From Xiphydria camelus (lineage: Eukaryota; Arthropoda; Insecta; Hymenoptera; Xiphydriidae): 64,000 bases of DNA. The stretch covers positions 9,534,822 to 9,598,821 of the forward strand of contig OY783193.1 of NCBI GenBank assembly GCA_963678675.1, in the 5' to 3' direction. Both the position numbers and the translations under genes were made by a program. A model generated the notes under the pieces. It did no database searches. It was not told the origin of the DNA and saw only the letters and a list, made by a program, of their open reading frames with translations. Of this stretch, positions 10,016 to 24,600 are shown in pieces. Positions within the stretch are counted from its first letter, which is position 1. Each line of letters starts with the position of its first letter.

Positions 10016-12013
10016 GACCTTACAGAAATTGTCAATTTTTTCGAAAAATGAAAATCTTCGGAATTGGAATCTCGACCACCCTATCCGATGTATTTTTTTA
10101 CGCTGATTCCGAAAAGCACGGTTATTTGGTCGAAATCTCAAAGGAAATATGAAATAACGCTGATTTTGTGTATAAACAAATTTTTTTTTTCGCAAGAAAT
10201 CATCGATATCTCGGTGTTCCGTTGAGATTTCCTCAATAAATCTATCATTTTCGTAATCAGCGCGAAAAAATACATAAGATAGGATGGTCGAGAATTCGAT
10301 TCCAGAGATTTCGATTTTTGCGAAAAATCGCATTTTCTGTAAGGTCCCGACCTTACAGAAATTGTCAATTTTTTCGAAAAATGAAAATCTTCGGAATTGG
10401 AATCTCGACCACCCTATCCGATGTATTTTTTTACGCAGATTCCGAAAAGCACGGTTATTTGGTCGAAATCTCAAAGGAAATATGAAATAACGCTGATTTT
10501 GTGTATAAACAAATTTTTTTTTCCGCAAGAAATCATCGATATCTCGGTGTTCCGTTGAGATTTCCTCAATAAATCTATCATTTTCGTAATCAGCACGAAA
10601 AAATACATAAGATAGGATGGTCGAGAATTCGATTCCAGAGATTTCGATTTTTGCGAAAAATCGCATTTTCTGTAAGGTCCCGACCTTACAGAAATTGTCA
10701 ATTTTTTCGAAAAATGAAAATCTTCGGAATTGGAATCTCGACCACCCTATCCGATGTATTTTTTTACGCTGATTCCGAAAAGCACGGTTATTTGGTCGAA
10801 ATCTCAAAGGAAATATGAAATAACGCTGATTTTGTGTATAAACAAATTTTTTTTTTCGCAAGAAATCATCGATATCTCGGTGTTCCGTTGAGATTTCCTC
10901 AATAAATCTATCATTTTCGTAATCAGCGCGAAAAAATACATAAGATAGGATGGTCGAGAATTCGATTCCAGAGATTTCGATTTTTGCGAAAAATCGCATT
11001 TTCTGTAAGGTCCCGACCTTACAGAAATTGTCAATTTTTTCGAAAAATGAAAATCTTCGGAATTGGAATCTCGACCACCCTATCCGATGTATTTTTTTAC
11101 GCTGATTCCGAAAAGCACGGTTATTTGGTCGAAATCTCAAAGGAAATATGAAATAACGCTGATTTTGTGTATAAACAAATTTTTTTTTACGCAAGAAATC
11201 ATCGATATCTCGGTGTTCCGTTGAGATTTCCTCAATAAATCTATCATTTTCGTAATCAGCGCGAAAAAATACATAAGATAGGATGGTCGAGAATTCGATT
11301 CCAGAGATTTCGATTTTTGCGAAAAATCGCATTTTCTGTAAGGTCCCGACCTTACAGAAATTGTCAATTTTTTCGAAAAATGAAAATCTTCGGAATTGGA
11401 ATCTCGACCACCCTATCCGATGTATTTTTTTACGCTGATTCCGAAAAGCACGGTTATTTGGTCGAAATCTCAAAGGAAATATGAAATAACGCTGATTTTG
11501 TGTATAAACAAATTTTTTTTTCCGCAAGAAATCATCGATATCTCGGTGTTCCGTTGAGATTTCTTCAATAAATCTATCATTTTCGTAATCAGCGCGAAAA
11601 AATACATAAGATAGGATGGTCGAGAATTCGATTCCAGAGATTTCGATTTTTGCGAAAAATCGCATTTTCTGTAAGGTCCCGACCTTACAGAAATTGTCAA
11701 TTTTTTCGAAAAATGAAAATCTTCGGAATTGGAATCTCGACCACCCTATCCGATGTATTTTTTTACGCTGATTCCGAAAAGCACGGTTATTTGGTCGAAA
11801 TCTCAAAGGAAATATGAAATAACGCTGATTTTGTGTATAAACAAATTTTTTTTTCCGCAAGAAATCATCGATATCTCGGTGTTCCGTTGAGATTTCCTCA
11901 ATAAATCTATCATTTTCGTAATCAGCGCGAAAAAATACATAAGATAGGATGGTCGAGAATTCGATTCCAGAGATTTCGATTTTTGCGAAAAATCGCATTT
12001 TCTGTAAGGTCCC
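10016..12013. repeat. 6-mer higher-order repeat, copy 1 (1998 bp)
   Basis: Units 31-36 carry, in order, tcgc; acgcAgatt with cagcAcg; tcgc; acgc; tttcTtcaat; and consensus. The next six units repeat the same order. The cagcAcg base is at 10595 here and at 12593 in copy 2, exactly 1998 bp apart. No diagnostic difference between the copies was seen. Confidence 0.9.
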
Positions 12014-14011
12014 GACCTTACAGAAATTGTCAATTTTTTCGAAAAATGAAAATCTTCGGAATTGGAATCTCGACCACCCTATCCGATGTATTTTTTTACG
12101 CTGATTCCGAAAAGCACGGTTATTTGGTCGAAATCTCAAAGGAAATATGAAATAACGCTGATTTTGTGTATAAACAAATTTTTTTTTTCGCAAGAAATCA
12201 TCGATATCTCGGTGTTCCGTTGAGATTTCCTCAATAAATCTATCATTTTCGTAATCAGCGCGAAAAAATACATAAGATAGGATGGTCGAGAATTCGATTC
12301 CAGAGATTTCGATTTTTGCGAAAAATCGCATTTTCTGTAAGGTCCCGACCTTACAGAAATTGTCAATTTTTTCGAAAAATGAAAATCTTCGGAATTGGAA
12401 TCTCGACCACCCTATCCGATGTATTTTTTTACGCAGATTCCGAAAAGCACGGTTATTTGGTCGAAATCTCAAAGGAAATATGAAATAACGCTGATTTTGT
12501 GTATAAACAAATTTTTTTTTCCGCAAGAAATCATCGATATCTCGGTGTTCCGTTGAGATTTCCTCAATAAATCTATCATTTTCGTAATCAGCACGAAAAA
12601 ATACATAAGATAGGATGGTCGAGAATTCGATTCCAGAGATTTCGATTTTTGCGAAAAATCGCATTTTCTGTAAGGTCCCGACCTTACAGAAATTGTCAAT
12701 TTTTTCGAAAAATGAAAATCTTCGGAATTGGAATCTCGACCACCCTATCCGATGTATTTTTTTACGCTGATTCCGAAAAGCACGGTTATTTGGTCGAAAT
12801 CTCAAAGGAAATATGAAATAACGCTGATTTTGTGTATAAACAAATTTTTTTTTTCGCAAGAAATCATCGATATCTCGGTGTTCCGTTGAGATTTCCTCAA
12901 TAAATCTATCATTTTCGTAATCAGCGCGAAAAAATACATAAGATAGGATGGTCGAGAATTCGATTCCAGAGATTTCGATTTTTGCGAAAAATCGCATTTT
13001 CTGTAAGGTCCCGACCTTACAGAAATTGTCAATTTTTTCGAAAAATGAAAATCTTCGGAATTGGAATCTCGACCACCCTATCCGATGTATTTTTTTACGC
13101 TGATTCCGAAAAGCACGGTTATTTGGTCGAAATCTCAAAGGAAATATGAAATAACGCTGATTTTGTGTATAAACAAATTTTTTTTTACGCAAGAAATCAT
13201 CGATATCTCGGTGTTCCGTTGAGATTTCCTCAATAAATCTATCATTTTCGTAATCAGCGCGAAAAAATACATAAGATAGGATGGTCGAGAATTCGATTCC
13301 AGAGATTTCGATTTTTGCGAAAAATCGCATTTTCTGTAAGGTCCCGACCTTACAGAAATTGTCAATTTTTTCGAAAAATGAAAATCTTCGGAATTGGAAT
13401 CTCGACCACCCTATCCGATGTATTTTTTTACGCTGATTCCGAAAAGCACGGTTATTTGGTCGAAATCTCAAAGGAAATATGAAATAACGCTGATTTTGTG
13501 TATAAACAAATTTTTTTTTCCGCAAGAAATCATCGATATCTCGGTGTTCCGTTGAGATTTCTTCAATAAATCTATCATTTTCGTAATCAGCGCGAAAAAA
13601 TACATAAGATAGGATGGTCGAGAATTCGATTCCAGAGATTTCGATTTTTGCGAAAAATCGCATTTTCTGTAAGGTCCCGACCTTACAGAAATTGTCAATT
13701 TTTTCGAAAAATGAAAATCTTCGGAATTGGAATCTCGACCACCCTATCCGATGTATTTTTTTACGCTGATTCCGAAAAGCACGGTTATTTGGTCGAAATC
13801 TCAAAGGAAATATGAAATAACGCTGATTTTGTGTATAAACAAATTTTTTTTTCCGCAAGAAATCATCGATATCTCGGTGTTCCGTTGAGATTTCCTCAAT
13901 AAATCTATCATTTTCGTAATCAGCGCGAAAAAATACATAAGATAGGATGGTCGAGAATTCGATTCCAGAGATTTCGATTTTTGCGAAAAATCGCATTTTC
14001 TGTAAGGTCCC
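12014..14011. repeat. 6-mer higher-order repeat, copy 2 (1998 bp)
   Basis: Units 37-42 repeat the variant order of 10016-12013. The following unit 43 is a consensus type with a private change, aggaCggtcg at 14281. Confidence 0.9.
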
Positions 14012-14343
14012 GACCTTACAGAAATTGTCAATTTTTTCGAAAAATGAAAATCTTCGGAATTGGAATCTCGACCACCCTATCCGATGTATTTTTTTACGCT
14101 GATTCCGAAAAGCACGGTTATTTGGTCGAAATCTCAAAGGAAATATGAAATAACGCTGATTTTGTGTATAAACAAATTTTTTTTTCCGCAAGAAATCATC
14201 GATATCTCGGTGTTCCGTTGAGATTTCCTCAATAAATCTATCATTTTCGTAATCAGCGCGAAAAAATACATAAGATAGGACGGTCGAGAATTCGATTCCA
14301 GAGATTTCGATTTTTGCGAAAAATCGCATTTTCTGTAAGGTCC

Positions 14344-17300
14344 CGACCTTACAGAAATTGTCAATTTTTAGAAAAATGAAAATCTTCGGAATTGGAATCT
14401 CGACCACCCTATCCGATGTATTTTTTTACGCTGATTCCGAAAAGCACGGTTATTTGGTCGAAATCTCAAAGGAAATATGAAATAACGCTGATTTTGTGTA
14501 TAAACAAATTTTTTTTTTCGCAAGAAATCATCGATATCTCGGTGTTCCGTTGAGATTTCCTCAATAAATCTATCATTTTCGTAATCAGCGCGAAAAAATA
14601 CATAAGATAGGATGGTCGAGAATTCGATTCCAGAGATTTCGATTTTTGCGAAAAATCGCATTTTCTGTAAGGTCCCGACCTTACAGAAATTGTCAATTTT
14701 TTCGAAAAATGAAAATCTTCGGAATTGGAATCTCGACCACCCTATCCGATGTATTTTTTTACGCTGATTCCGAAAAGCACGGTTATTTGGTCGAAATCTC
14801 AAAGGAAATATGAAATAACGCTGATTTTGTGTATAAACAAATTTTTTTTTTCGCAAGAAATCATCGATATCTCGGTGTTCCGTTGAGATTTCCTCAATAA
14901 ATCTATCATTTTCGTAATCAGCGCGAAAAAATACATAAGATAGGATGGTCGAGAATTCGATTCCAGAGATTTCGATTTTTGCGAAAAATCGCATTTTCTG
15001 TAAGGTCCCGACCTTACAGAAATTGTCAATTTTTTCGAAAAATGAAAATCTTCGGAATTGGAATCTCGACCACCCTATCCGATGTATTTTTTTACGCTGA
15101 TTCCGAAAAGCACGGTTATTTGGTCGAAATCTCAAAGGAAATATGAAATAACGCTGATTTTGTGTATAAACAAATTTTTTTTTCCGCAAGAAATCATCGA
15201 TATCTCGGTGTTCCGTTGAGATTTCCTCAATAAATCTATCATTTTCGTAATCAGCGCGAAAAAATACATAAGATAGGATGGTCGAGAATTCGATTCCAGA
15301 GATTTCGATTTTTGCGAAAAATCGCATTTTCTGTAAGGTCCCGACCTTACAGAAATTGTCAATTTTTTCGAAAAATGAAAATCTTCGGAATTGGAATCTC
15401 GACCACCCTATCCGATGTATTTTTTTACGCTGATTCCGAAAAGCACGGTTATTTGGTCGAAATCTCAAAGGAAATATGAAATAACGCTGATTTTGTGTAT
15501 AAACAAATTTTTTTTTCCGCAAGAAATCATCGATATCTCGGTGTTCCGTTGAGATTTCTTCAATAAATCTATCATTTTCGTAATCAGCGCGAAAAAATAC
15601 ATAAGATAGGATGGTCGAGAATTCGATTCCAGAGATTTCGATTTTTGCGAAAAATCGCATTTTCTGTAAGGTCCCGACCTTACAGAAATTGTCAATTTTT
15701 TCGAAAAATGAAAATCTTCGGAATTGGAATCTCGACCACCCTATCCGATGTATTTTTTTACGCTGATTCCGAAAAGCACGGTTATTTGGTCGAAATCTCA
15801 AAGGAAATATGAAATAACGCTGATTTTGTGTATAAACAAATTTTTTTTTCCGCAAGAAATCATCGATATCTCGGTGTTCCGTTGAGATTTCTTCAATAAA
15901 TCTATCATTTTCGTAATCAGCGCGAAAAAATACATAAGATAGGATGGTCGAGAATTCGATTCCAGAGATTTCGATTTTTGCGAAAAATCGCATTTTCTGT
16001 AAGGTCCCGACCTTACAGAAATTGTCAATTTTTTCGAAAAATGAAAATCTTCGGAATTGGAATCTCGACCACCCTATCCGATGTATTTTTTTACGCTGAT
16101 TCCGAAAAGCACGGTTATTTGGTCGAAATCTCAAAGGAAATATGAAATAACGCTGATTTTGTGTATAAACAAATTTTTTTTTCCGCAAGAAATCATCGAT
16201 ATCTCGGTGTTCCGTTGAGATTTCTTCAATAAATCTATCATTTTCGTAATCAGCGCGAAAAAATACATAAGATAGGATGGTCGAGAATTCGATTCCAGAG
16301 ATTTCGATTTTTGCGAAAAATCGCATTTTCTGTAAGGTCCCGACCTTACAGAAATTGTCAATTTTTTCGAAAAATGAAAATCTTCGGAATTGGAATCTCG
16401 ACCACCCTATCCGATGTATTTTTTTACGCAGATTCCGAAAAGCACGGTTATTTGGTCGAAATCTCAAAGGAAATATGAAATAACGCTGATTTTGTGTATA
16501 AACAAATTTTTTTTTCCGCAAGAAATCATCGATATCTCGGTGTTCCGTTGAGATTTCCTCAATAAATCTATCATTTTCGTAATCAGCGCGAAAAAATACA
16601 TAAGATAGGATGGTCGAGAATTCGATTCCAGAGATTTCGATTTTTGCGAAAAATCGCATTTTCTGTAAGGTCCCGACCTTACAGAAATTGTCAATTTTTT
16701 CGAAAAATGAAAATCTTCGGAATTGGAATCTCGACCACCCTATCCGATGTATTTTTTTACGCTGATTCCGAAAAGCACGGTTATTTGGTCGAAATCTCAA
16801 AGGAAATATGAAATAACGCTGATTTTGTGTATAAACAAATTTTTTTTTTCGCAAGAAATCATCGATATCTCGGTGTTCCGTTGAGATTTCCTCAATAAAT
16901 CTATCATTTTCGTAATCAGCGCGAAAAAATACATAAGATAGGATGGTCGAGAATTCGATTCCAGAGATTTCGATTTTTGCGAAAAATCGCATTTTCTGTA
17001 AGGTCCCGACCTTACAGAAATTGTCAATTTTTTCGAAAAATGAAAATCTTCGGAATTGGAATCTCGACCACCCTATCCGATGTATTTTTTTACGCTGATT
17101 CCGAAAAGCACGGTTATTTGGTCGAAATCTCAAAGGAAATATGAAATAACGCTGATTTTGTGTATAAACAAATTTTTTTTTCCGCAAGAAATCATCGATA
17201 TCTCGGTGTTCCGTTGAGATTTCCTCAATAAATCTATCATTTTCGTAATCAGCGCGAAAAAATACATAAGATAGGATGGTCGAGAATTCGATTCCAGAGA

Positions 17301-17673
17301 TTTCGATTTTTGCGAAAAATCGCATTTTCTGTAAGGTCCCGACCTTACAGAAATTGTCAATTTTTTCGAAAAATGAAAATCTTCGGAATTGGAATCTCGA
17401 CCACCCTATCCGATGTATTTTTTTACGCTGATTCCGAAAAGCACGGTTATTTGGTCGAAATCTCAAAGGAAATATGAAATAACGCTGATTTTGTGTATAA
17501 ACAAATTTTTTTTTCCGCAAGAAATCATCGATATCTCGGTGTTCCGTTGAGATTTCCTCAATAAATCTATCATTTTCGTAATCAGCGCGAAAAAATACAT
17601 AAGATAGGATGGTCGAGAATTCGATTCCAGAGATTTCGATTTTTGCGAAAAATCGCATTTTCTGTAAGGTCCC
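14344..17673. repeat. Units 44-53, mixed monomers
   Basis: Two tcgc units, one consensus unit, three tttcTtcaat units in a row (units 47-49), one acgcAgatt unit, one tcgc unit and two consensus units. The members of 44-49 reappear as triplet then pair at units 93-97 (30661-32325). No clean higher-order period is visible. Confidence 0.75.
14365..14376. repeat. Compound change in mini-palindrome (net -1 bp), unit 44
   Basis: This is the same ttttt-ag-aaaaa form as at 9704, again with a net loss of one base and a phase shift. Two independent origins are unlikely, so it marks copies of one ancestral monomer. Confidence 0.9.
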
Positions 17674-20600
17674 GACCTTACAGAAATTGTCAATTTTTTC
17701 GAAAAATGAAAATCTTCGGAATTGGAATCTCGACCACCCTATCCGATGTATTTTTTTACGCAGATTCCGAAAAGCACGGTTATTTGGTCGAAATCTCAAA
17801 GGAAATATGAAATAACGCTGATTTTGTGTATAAACAAATTTTTTTTTCCGCAAGAAATCATCGATATCTCGGTGTTCCGTTGAGATTTCCTCAATAAATC
17901 TATCATTTTCGTAATCAGCGCGAAAAAATACATAAGATAGGATGGTCGAGAATTCGATTCCAGAGATTTCGATTTTTGCGAAAAATCGCATTTTCTGTAA
18001 GGTCCCGACCTTACAGAAATTGTCAATTTTTTCGAAAAATGAAAATCTTCGGAATTGGAATCTCGACCACCCTATCCGATGTATTTTTTTACGCAGATTC
18101 CGAAAAGCACGGTTATTTGGTCGAAATCTCAAAGGAAATATGAAATAACGCTGATTTTGTGTATAAACAAATTTTTTTTTCCGCAAGAAATCATCGATAT
18201 CTCGGTGTTCCGTTGAGATTTCCTCAATAAATCTATCATTTTCGTAATCAGCGCGAAAAAATACATAAGATAGGATGGTCGAGAATTCGATTCCAGAGAT
18301 TTCGATTTTTGCGAAAAATCGCATTTTCTGTAAGGTCCCGACCTTACAGAAATTGTCAATTTTTTCGAAAAATGAAAATCTTCGGAATTGGAATCTCGAC
18401 CACCCTATCCGATGTATTTTTTTACGCAGATTCCGAAAAGCACGGTTATTTGGTCGAAATCTCAAAGGAAATATGAAATAACGCTGATTTTGTGTATAAA
18501 CAAATTTTTTTTTCCGCAAGAAATCATCGATATCTCGGTGTTCCGTTGAGATTTCCTCAATAAATCTATCATTTTCGTAATCAGCGCGAAAAAATACATA
18601 AGATAGGATGGTCGAGAATTCGATTCCAGAGATTTCGATTTTTGCGAAAAATCGCATTTTCTGTAAGGTCCCGACCTTACAGAAATTGTCAATTTTTTCG
18701 AAAAATGAAAATCTTCGGAATTGGAATCTCGACCACCCTATCCGATGTATTTTTTTACGCAGATTCCGAAAAGCACGGTTATTTGGTCGAAATCTCAAAG
18801 GAAATATGAAATAACGCTGATTTTGTGTATAAACAAATTTTTTTTTCCGCAAGAAATCATCGATATCTCGGTGTTCCGTTGAGATTTCCTCAATAAATCT
18901 ATCATTTTCGTAATCAGCGCGAAAAAATACATAAGATAGGATGGTCGAGAATTCGATTCCAGAGATTTCGATTTTTGCGAAAAATCGCATTTTCTGTAAG
19001 GTCCCGACCTTACAGAAATTGTCAATTTTTTCGAAAAATGAAAATCTTCGGAATTGGAATCTCGACCACCCTATCCGATGTATTTTTTTACGCAGATTCC
19101 GAAAAGCACGCTTATTTGGTCGAAATCTCAAAGGAAATATGAAATAACGCTGATTTTGTGTATAAACAAATTTTTTTTTCCGCAAGAAATCATCGATATC
19201 TCGGTGTTCCGTTGAGATTTCCTCAATAAATCTATCATTTTCGTAATCAGCGCGAAAAAATACATAAGATAGGATGGTCGAGAATTCGATTCCAGAGATT
19301 TCGATTTTTGCGAAAAATCGCATTTTCTGTAAGGTCCCGACCTTACAGAAATTGTCAATTTTTTCGAAAAATGAAAATATTCGGAATTGGAATCTCGACC
19401 ACCCTATCCGATGTATTTTTTTACGCTGATTCCGAAAAGCACGGTTATTTGGTCGAAATCTCAAAGGAAATATGAAATAACGCTGATTTTGTGTATAAAC
19501 AAATTTTTTTTTACGCAAGAAATCATCGATATCTCGGTGTTCCGTTGAGATTTCTTCAATAAATCTATCATTTTCGTAATCAGCGCGAAAAAATACATAA
19601 GATAGGATGGTCGAGAATTCGATTCCAGAGATTTCGATTTTTGCGAAAAATCGCATTTTCTGTAAGGTCCCGACCTTACAGAAATTGTCAATTTTTTCGA
19701 AAAATGAAAATCTTCGGAATTGGAATCTCGACCACCCTATCCGATGTATTTTTTTACGCAGATTCCGAAAAGCACGGTTATTTGGTCGAAATCTCAAAGG
19801 AAATATGAAATAACGCTGATTTTGTGTATAAACAAATTTTTTTTTCCGCAAGAAATCATCGATATCTCGGTGTTCCGTTGAGATTTCCTCAATAAATCTA
19901 TCATTTTCGTAATCAGCGCGAAAAAATACATAAGATAGGATGGTCGAGAATTCGATTCCAGAGATTTCGATTTTTGCGAAAAATCGCATTTTCTGTAAGG
20001 TCCCGACCTTACAGAAATTGTCAATTTTTTCGAAAAATGAAAATCTTCGGAATTGGAATCTCGACCACCCTATCCGATGTATTTTTTTACGCAGATTCCG
20101 AAAAGCACGGTTATTTGGTCGAAATCTCAAAGGAAATATGAAATAACGCTGATTTTGTGTATAAACAAATTTTTTTTTCCGCAAGAAATCATCGATATCT
20201 CGGTGTTCCGTTGAGATTTCCTCAATAAATCTATCATTTTCGTAATCAGCGCGAAAAAATACATAAGATAGGATGGTCGAGAATTCGATTCCAGAGATTT
20301 CGATTTTTGCGAAAAATCGCATTTTCTGTAAGGTCCCGACCTTACAGAAATTGTCAATTTTTTCGAAAAATGAAAATCTTCGGAATTGGAATCTCGACCA
20401 CCCTATCCGATGTATTTTTTTACGCAGATTCCGAAAAGCACGGTTATTTGGTCGAAATCTCAAAGGAAATATGAAATAACGCTGATTTTGTGTATAAACA
20501 AATTTTTTTTTCCGCAAGAAATCATCGATATCTCGGTGTTCCGTTGAGATTTCCTCAATAAATCTATCATTTTCGTAATCAGCGCGAAAAAATACATAAG

Positions 20601-21669
20601 ATAGGATGGTCGAGAATTCGATTCCAGAGATTTCGATTTTTGCGAAAAATCGCATTTTCTGTAAGGTCCCGACCTTACAGAAATTGTCAATTTTTTCGAA
20701 AAATGAAAATCTTCGGAATTGGAATCTCGACCACCCTATCCGATGTATTTTTTTACGCAGATTCCGAAAAGCACGCTTATTTGGTCGAAATCTCAAAGGA
20801 AATATGAAATAACGCTGATTTTGTGTATAAACAAATTTTTTTTTCCGCAAGAAATCATCGATATCTCGGTGTTCCGTTGAGATTTCCTCAATAAATCTAT
20901 CATTTTCGTAATCAGCGCGAAAAAATACATAAGATAGGATGGTCGAGAATTCGATTCCAGAGATTTCGATTTTTGCGAAAAATCGCATTTTCTGTAAGGT
21001 CCCGACCTTACAGAAATTGTCAATTTTTTCGAAAAATGAAAATCTTCGGAATTGGAATCTCGACCACCCTATCCGATGTATTTTTTTACGCTGATTCCGA
21101 AAAGCACGGTTATTTGGTCGAAATCTCAAAGGAAATATGAAATAACGCTGATTTTGTGTATAAACAAATTTTTTTTTACGCAAGAAATCATCGATATCTC
21201 GGTGTTCCGTTGAGATTTCCTCAATAAATCTATCATTTTCGTAATCAGCGCGAAAAAATACATAAGATAGGATGGTCGAGAATTCGATTCCAGAGATTTC
21301 GATTTTTGCGAAAAATCGCATTTTCTGTAAGGTCCCGACCTTACAGAAATTGTCAATTTTTTCGAAAAATGAAAATCTTCGGAATTGGAATCTCGACCAC
21401 CCTATCCGATGTATTTTTTTACGCTGATTCCGAAAAGCACGGTTATTTGGTCGAAATCTCAAAGGAAATATGAAATAACGCTGATTTTGTGTATAAAAAA
21501 ATTTTTTTTTCCGCAAGAAATCATCGATATCTCGGTGTTCCGTTGAGATTTCCTCAATAAATCTATCATTTTCGTAATCAGCGCGAAAAAATACATAAGA
21601 TAGGATGGTCGAGAATTCGATTCCAGAGATTTCGATTTTTGCGAAAAATCGCATTTTCTGTAAGGTCCC
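17674..21669. repeat. Units 54-65, two related 5-mers (1665 bp) rich in acgcAgatt monomers
   Basis: Units 55-59 (18007-19671) and 60-64 (19672-21336) both read three acgcAgatt units, then acgcAgatt with cacgCtta, then an acgc unit. The two acgc units differ: unit 59 also has aaaatAttc and tttcTtcaat, and unit 64 has neither. The 5-mers are therefore related but not freshly duplicated. Unit 65 carries ataaaAaaa. Confidence 0.75.
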
Positions 21670-24600
21670 GACCTTACTGAAATTGTCAATTTTTTCGAAA
21701 AATGAAAATCTTCGGAATTGGAATCTCGACCACCCTATCCGATGTATTTTTTTACGCTGATTCCGAAAAGCACGGTTATTTGGTCGAAATCTCAAAGGAA
21801 ATATGAAATAACGCTGATTTTGTGTATAAACAAATTTTTTTTTCCGCAAGAAATCATCGATATCTCGGTGTTCCGTTGAGATTTCCTCAATAAATCTATC
21901 ATTTTCGTAATCAGCGCGAAAAAATACATAAGATAGGATGGTCGAGAATTCGATTCCAGAGATTTCGATTTTTGCGAAAAATCGCATTTTCTGTAAGGTC
22001 CCGACCTTACAGAAATTGTCAATTTTTTCGAAAAATGAAAATCTTCGGAATTGGAATCTCGACCACCCTATCCGATGTATTTTTTTACGCTGATTCCGAA
22101 AAGCACGGTTATTTGGTCGAAATCTCAAAGGAAATATGAAATAACGCTGATTTTGTGTATAAACAAATTTTTTTTTCCGCAAGAAATCATCGATATCTCG
22201 GTGTTCCGTTGAGATTTCTTCAATAAATCTATCATTTTCGTAATCAGCGCGAAAAAATACATAAGATAGGATGGTCGAGAATTCGATTCCAGAGATTTCG
22301 ATTTTTGCGAAAAATCGCATTTTCTGTAAGGTCCCGACCTTACAGAAATTGTCAATTTTTTCGAAAAATGAAAATCTTCGGAATTGGAATCTCGACCACC
22401 CTATCCGATGTATTTTTTTACGCTGATTCCGAAAAGCACGGTTATTTGGTCGAAATCTCAAAGGAAATATGAAATAACGCTGATTTTGTGTATAAACAAA
22501 TTTTTTTTTCCGCAAGAAATCATCGATATCTCGGTGTTCCGTTGAGATTTCCTCAATAAATCTATCATTTTCGTAATCAGCGCGAAAAAATACATAAGAT
22601 AGGATGGTCGAGAATTCGATTCCAGAGATTTCGATTTTTGCGAAAAATCGCATTTTCTGTAAGGTCCCGACCTTACAGAAATTGTCAATTTTTTCGAAAA
22701 ATGAAAATCTTCGGAATTGGAATCTCGACCACCCTATCCGATGTATTTTTTTACGCTGATTCCGAAAAGCACGGTTATTTGGTCGAAATCTCAAAGGAAA
22801 TATGAAATAACGCTGATTTTGTGTATAAACAAATTTTTTTTTCCGCAAGAAATCATCGATATCTCGGTGTTCCGTTGAGATTTCTTCAATAAATCTATCA
22901 TTTTCGTAATCAGCGCGAAAAAATACATAAGATAGGATGGTCGAGAATTCGATTCCAGAGATTTCGATTTTTGCGAAAAATCGCATTTTCTGTAAGGTCC
23001 CGACCTTACAGAAATTGTCAATTTTTTCGAAAAATGAAAATCTTCGGAATTGGAATCTCGACCACCCTATCCGATGTATTTTTTTACGCAGATTCCGAAA
23101 AGCACGGTTATTTGGTCGAAATCTCAAAGGAAATATGAAATAACGCTGATTTTGTGTATAAACAAATTTTTTTTTCCGCAAGAAATCATCGATATCTCGG
23201 TGTTCCGTTGAGATTTCCTCAATAAATCTATCATTTTCGTAATCAGCGCGAAAAAATACATAAGATAGGATGGTCGAGAATTCGATTCCAGAGATTTCGA
23301 TTTTTGCGAAAAATCGCATTTTCTGTAAGGTCCCGACCTTACAGAAATTGTCAATTTTTTCGAAAAATGAAAATCTTCGGAATTGGAATCTCGACCACCC
23401 TATCCGATGTATTTTTTTACGCAGATTCCGAAAAGCACGGTTATTTGGTCGAAATCTCAAAGGAAATATGAAATAACGCTGATTTTGTGTATAAACAAAT
23501 TTTTTTTTCCGCAAGAAATCATCGATATCTCGGTGTTCCGTTGAGATTTCCTCAATAAATCTATCATTTTCGTAATCAGCGCGAAAAAATACATAAGATA
23601 GGATGGTCGAGAATTCGATTCCAGAGATTTCGATTTTTGCGAAAAATCGCATTTTCTGTAAGGTCCCGACCTTACAGAAATTGTCAATTTTTTCGAAAAA
23701 TGAAAATCTTCGGAATTGGAATCTCGACCACCCTATCCGATGTATTTTTTTACGCAGATTCCGAAAAGCACGCTTATTTGGTCGAAATCTCAAAGGAAAT
23801 ATGAAATAACGCTGATTTTGTGTATAAACAAATTTTTTTTTCCGCAAGAAATCATCGATATCTCGGTGTTCCGTTGAGATTTCCTCAATAAATCTATCAT
23901 TTTCGTAATCAGCGCGAAAAAATACATAAGATAGGATGGTCGAGAATTCGATTCCAGAGATTTCGATTTTTGCGAAAAATCGCATTTTCTGTAAGGTCCC
24001 GACCTTACAGAAATTGTCAATTTTTTCGAAAAATGAAAATATTCGGAATTGGAATCTCGACCACCCTATCCGATGTATTTTTTTACGCTGATTCCGAAAA
24101 GCACGGTTATTTGGTCGAAATCTCAAAGGAAATATGAAATAACGCTGATTTTGTGTATAAACAAATTTTTTTTTCCGCAAGAAATCATCGATATCTCGGT
24201 GTTCCGTTGAGATTTCCTCAATAAATCTATCATTTTCGTAATCAGCGCGAAAAAATACATAAGATAGGATGGTCGAGAATTCGATTCCAGAGATTTCGAT
24301 TTTTGCGAAAAATCGCATTTTCTGTAAGGTCCCGACCTTACAGAAATTGTCAATTTTTTCGAAAAATGAAAATCTTCGGAATTGGAATCTCGACCACCCT
24401 ATCCGATGTATTTTTTTACGCAGATTCCGAAAAGCACGCTTATTTGGTCGAAATCTCAAAGGAAATATGAAATAACGCTGATTTTGTGTATAAACAAATT
24501 TTTTTTTCCGCAAGAAATCATCGATATCTCGGTGTTCCGTTGAGATTTCCTCAATAAATCTATCATTTTCGTAATCAGCGCGAAAAAATACATAAGATAG

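Larger units (their letters stand above)
9683..14343. repeat. 14-monomer block (4661 bp) between two deletion-bearing monomers
   Basis: Units 30 and 44 carry the same compound change: ttttttcg becomes tttttag, a net loss of 1 bp. The two sites are 4661 bp apart (14 x 333 - 1). Both marked units also carry tcgc after the T tract and are followed by another tcgc unit. The interval contains two 6-mer copies. The marked monomer was probably copied as part of a larger exchange, since the units after the second pair do not follow the same order as after the first. Confidence 0.8.

Noticed and set aside
17609..17815. 68-residue plus-strand reading frame seen in monomers with acgcAgatt
   Set aside because: It exists only because a T-to-A change removes a TGA, and it is absent from about two thirds of units. 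It reflects a base variant and not a coding sequence.
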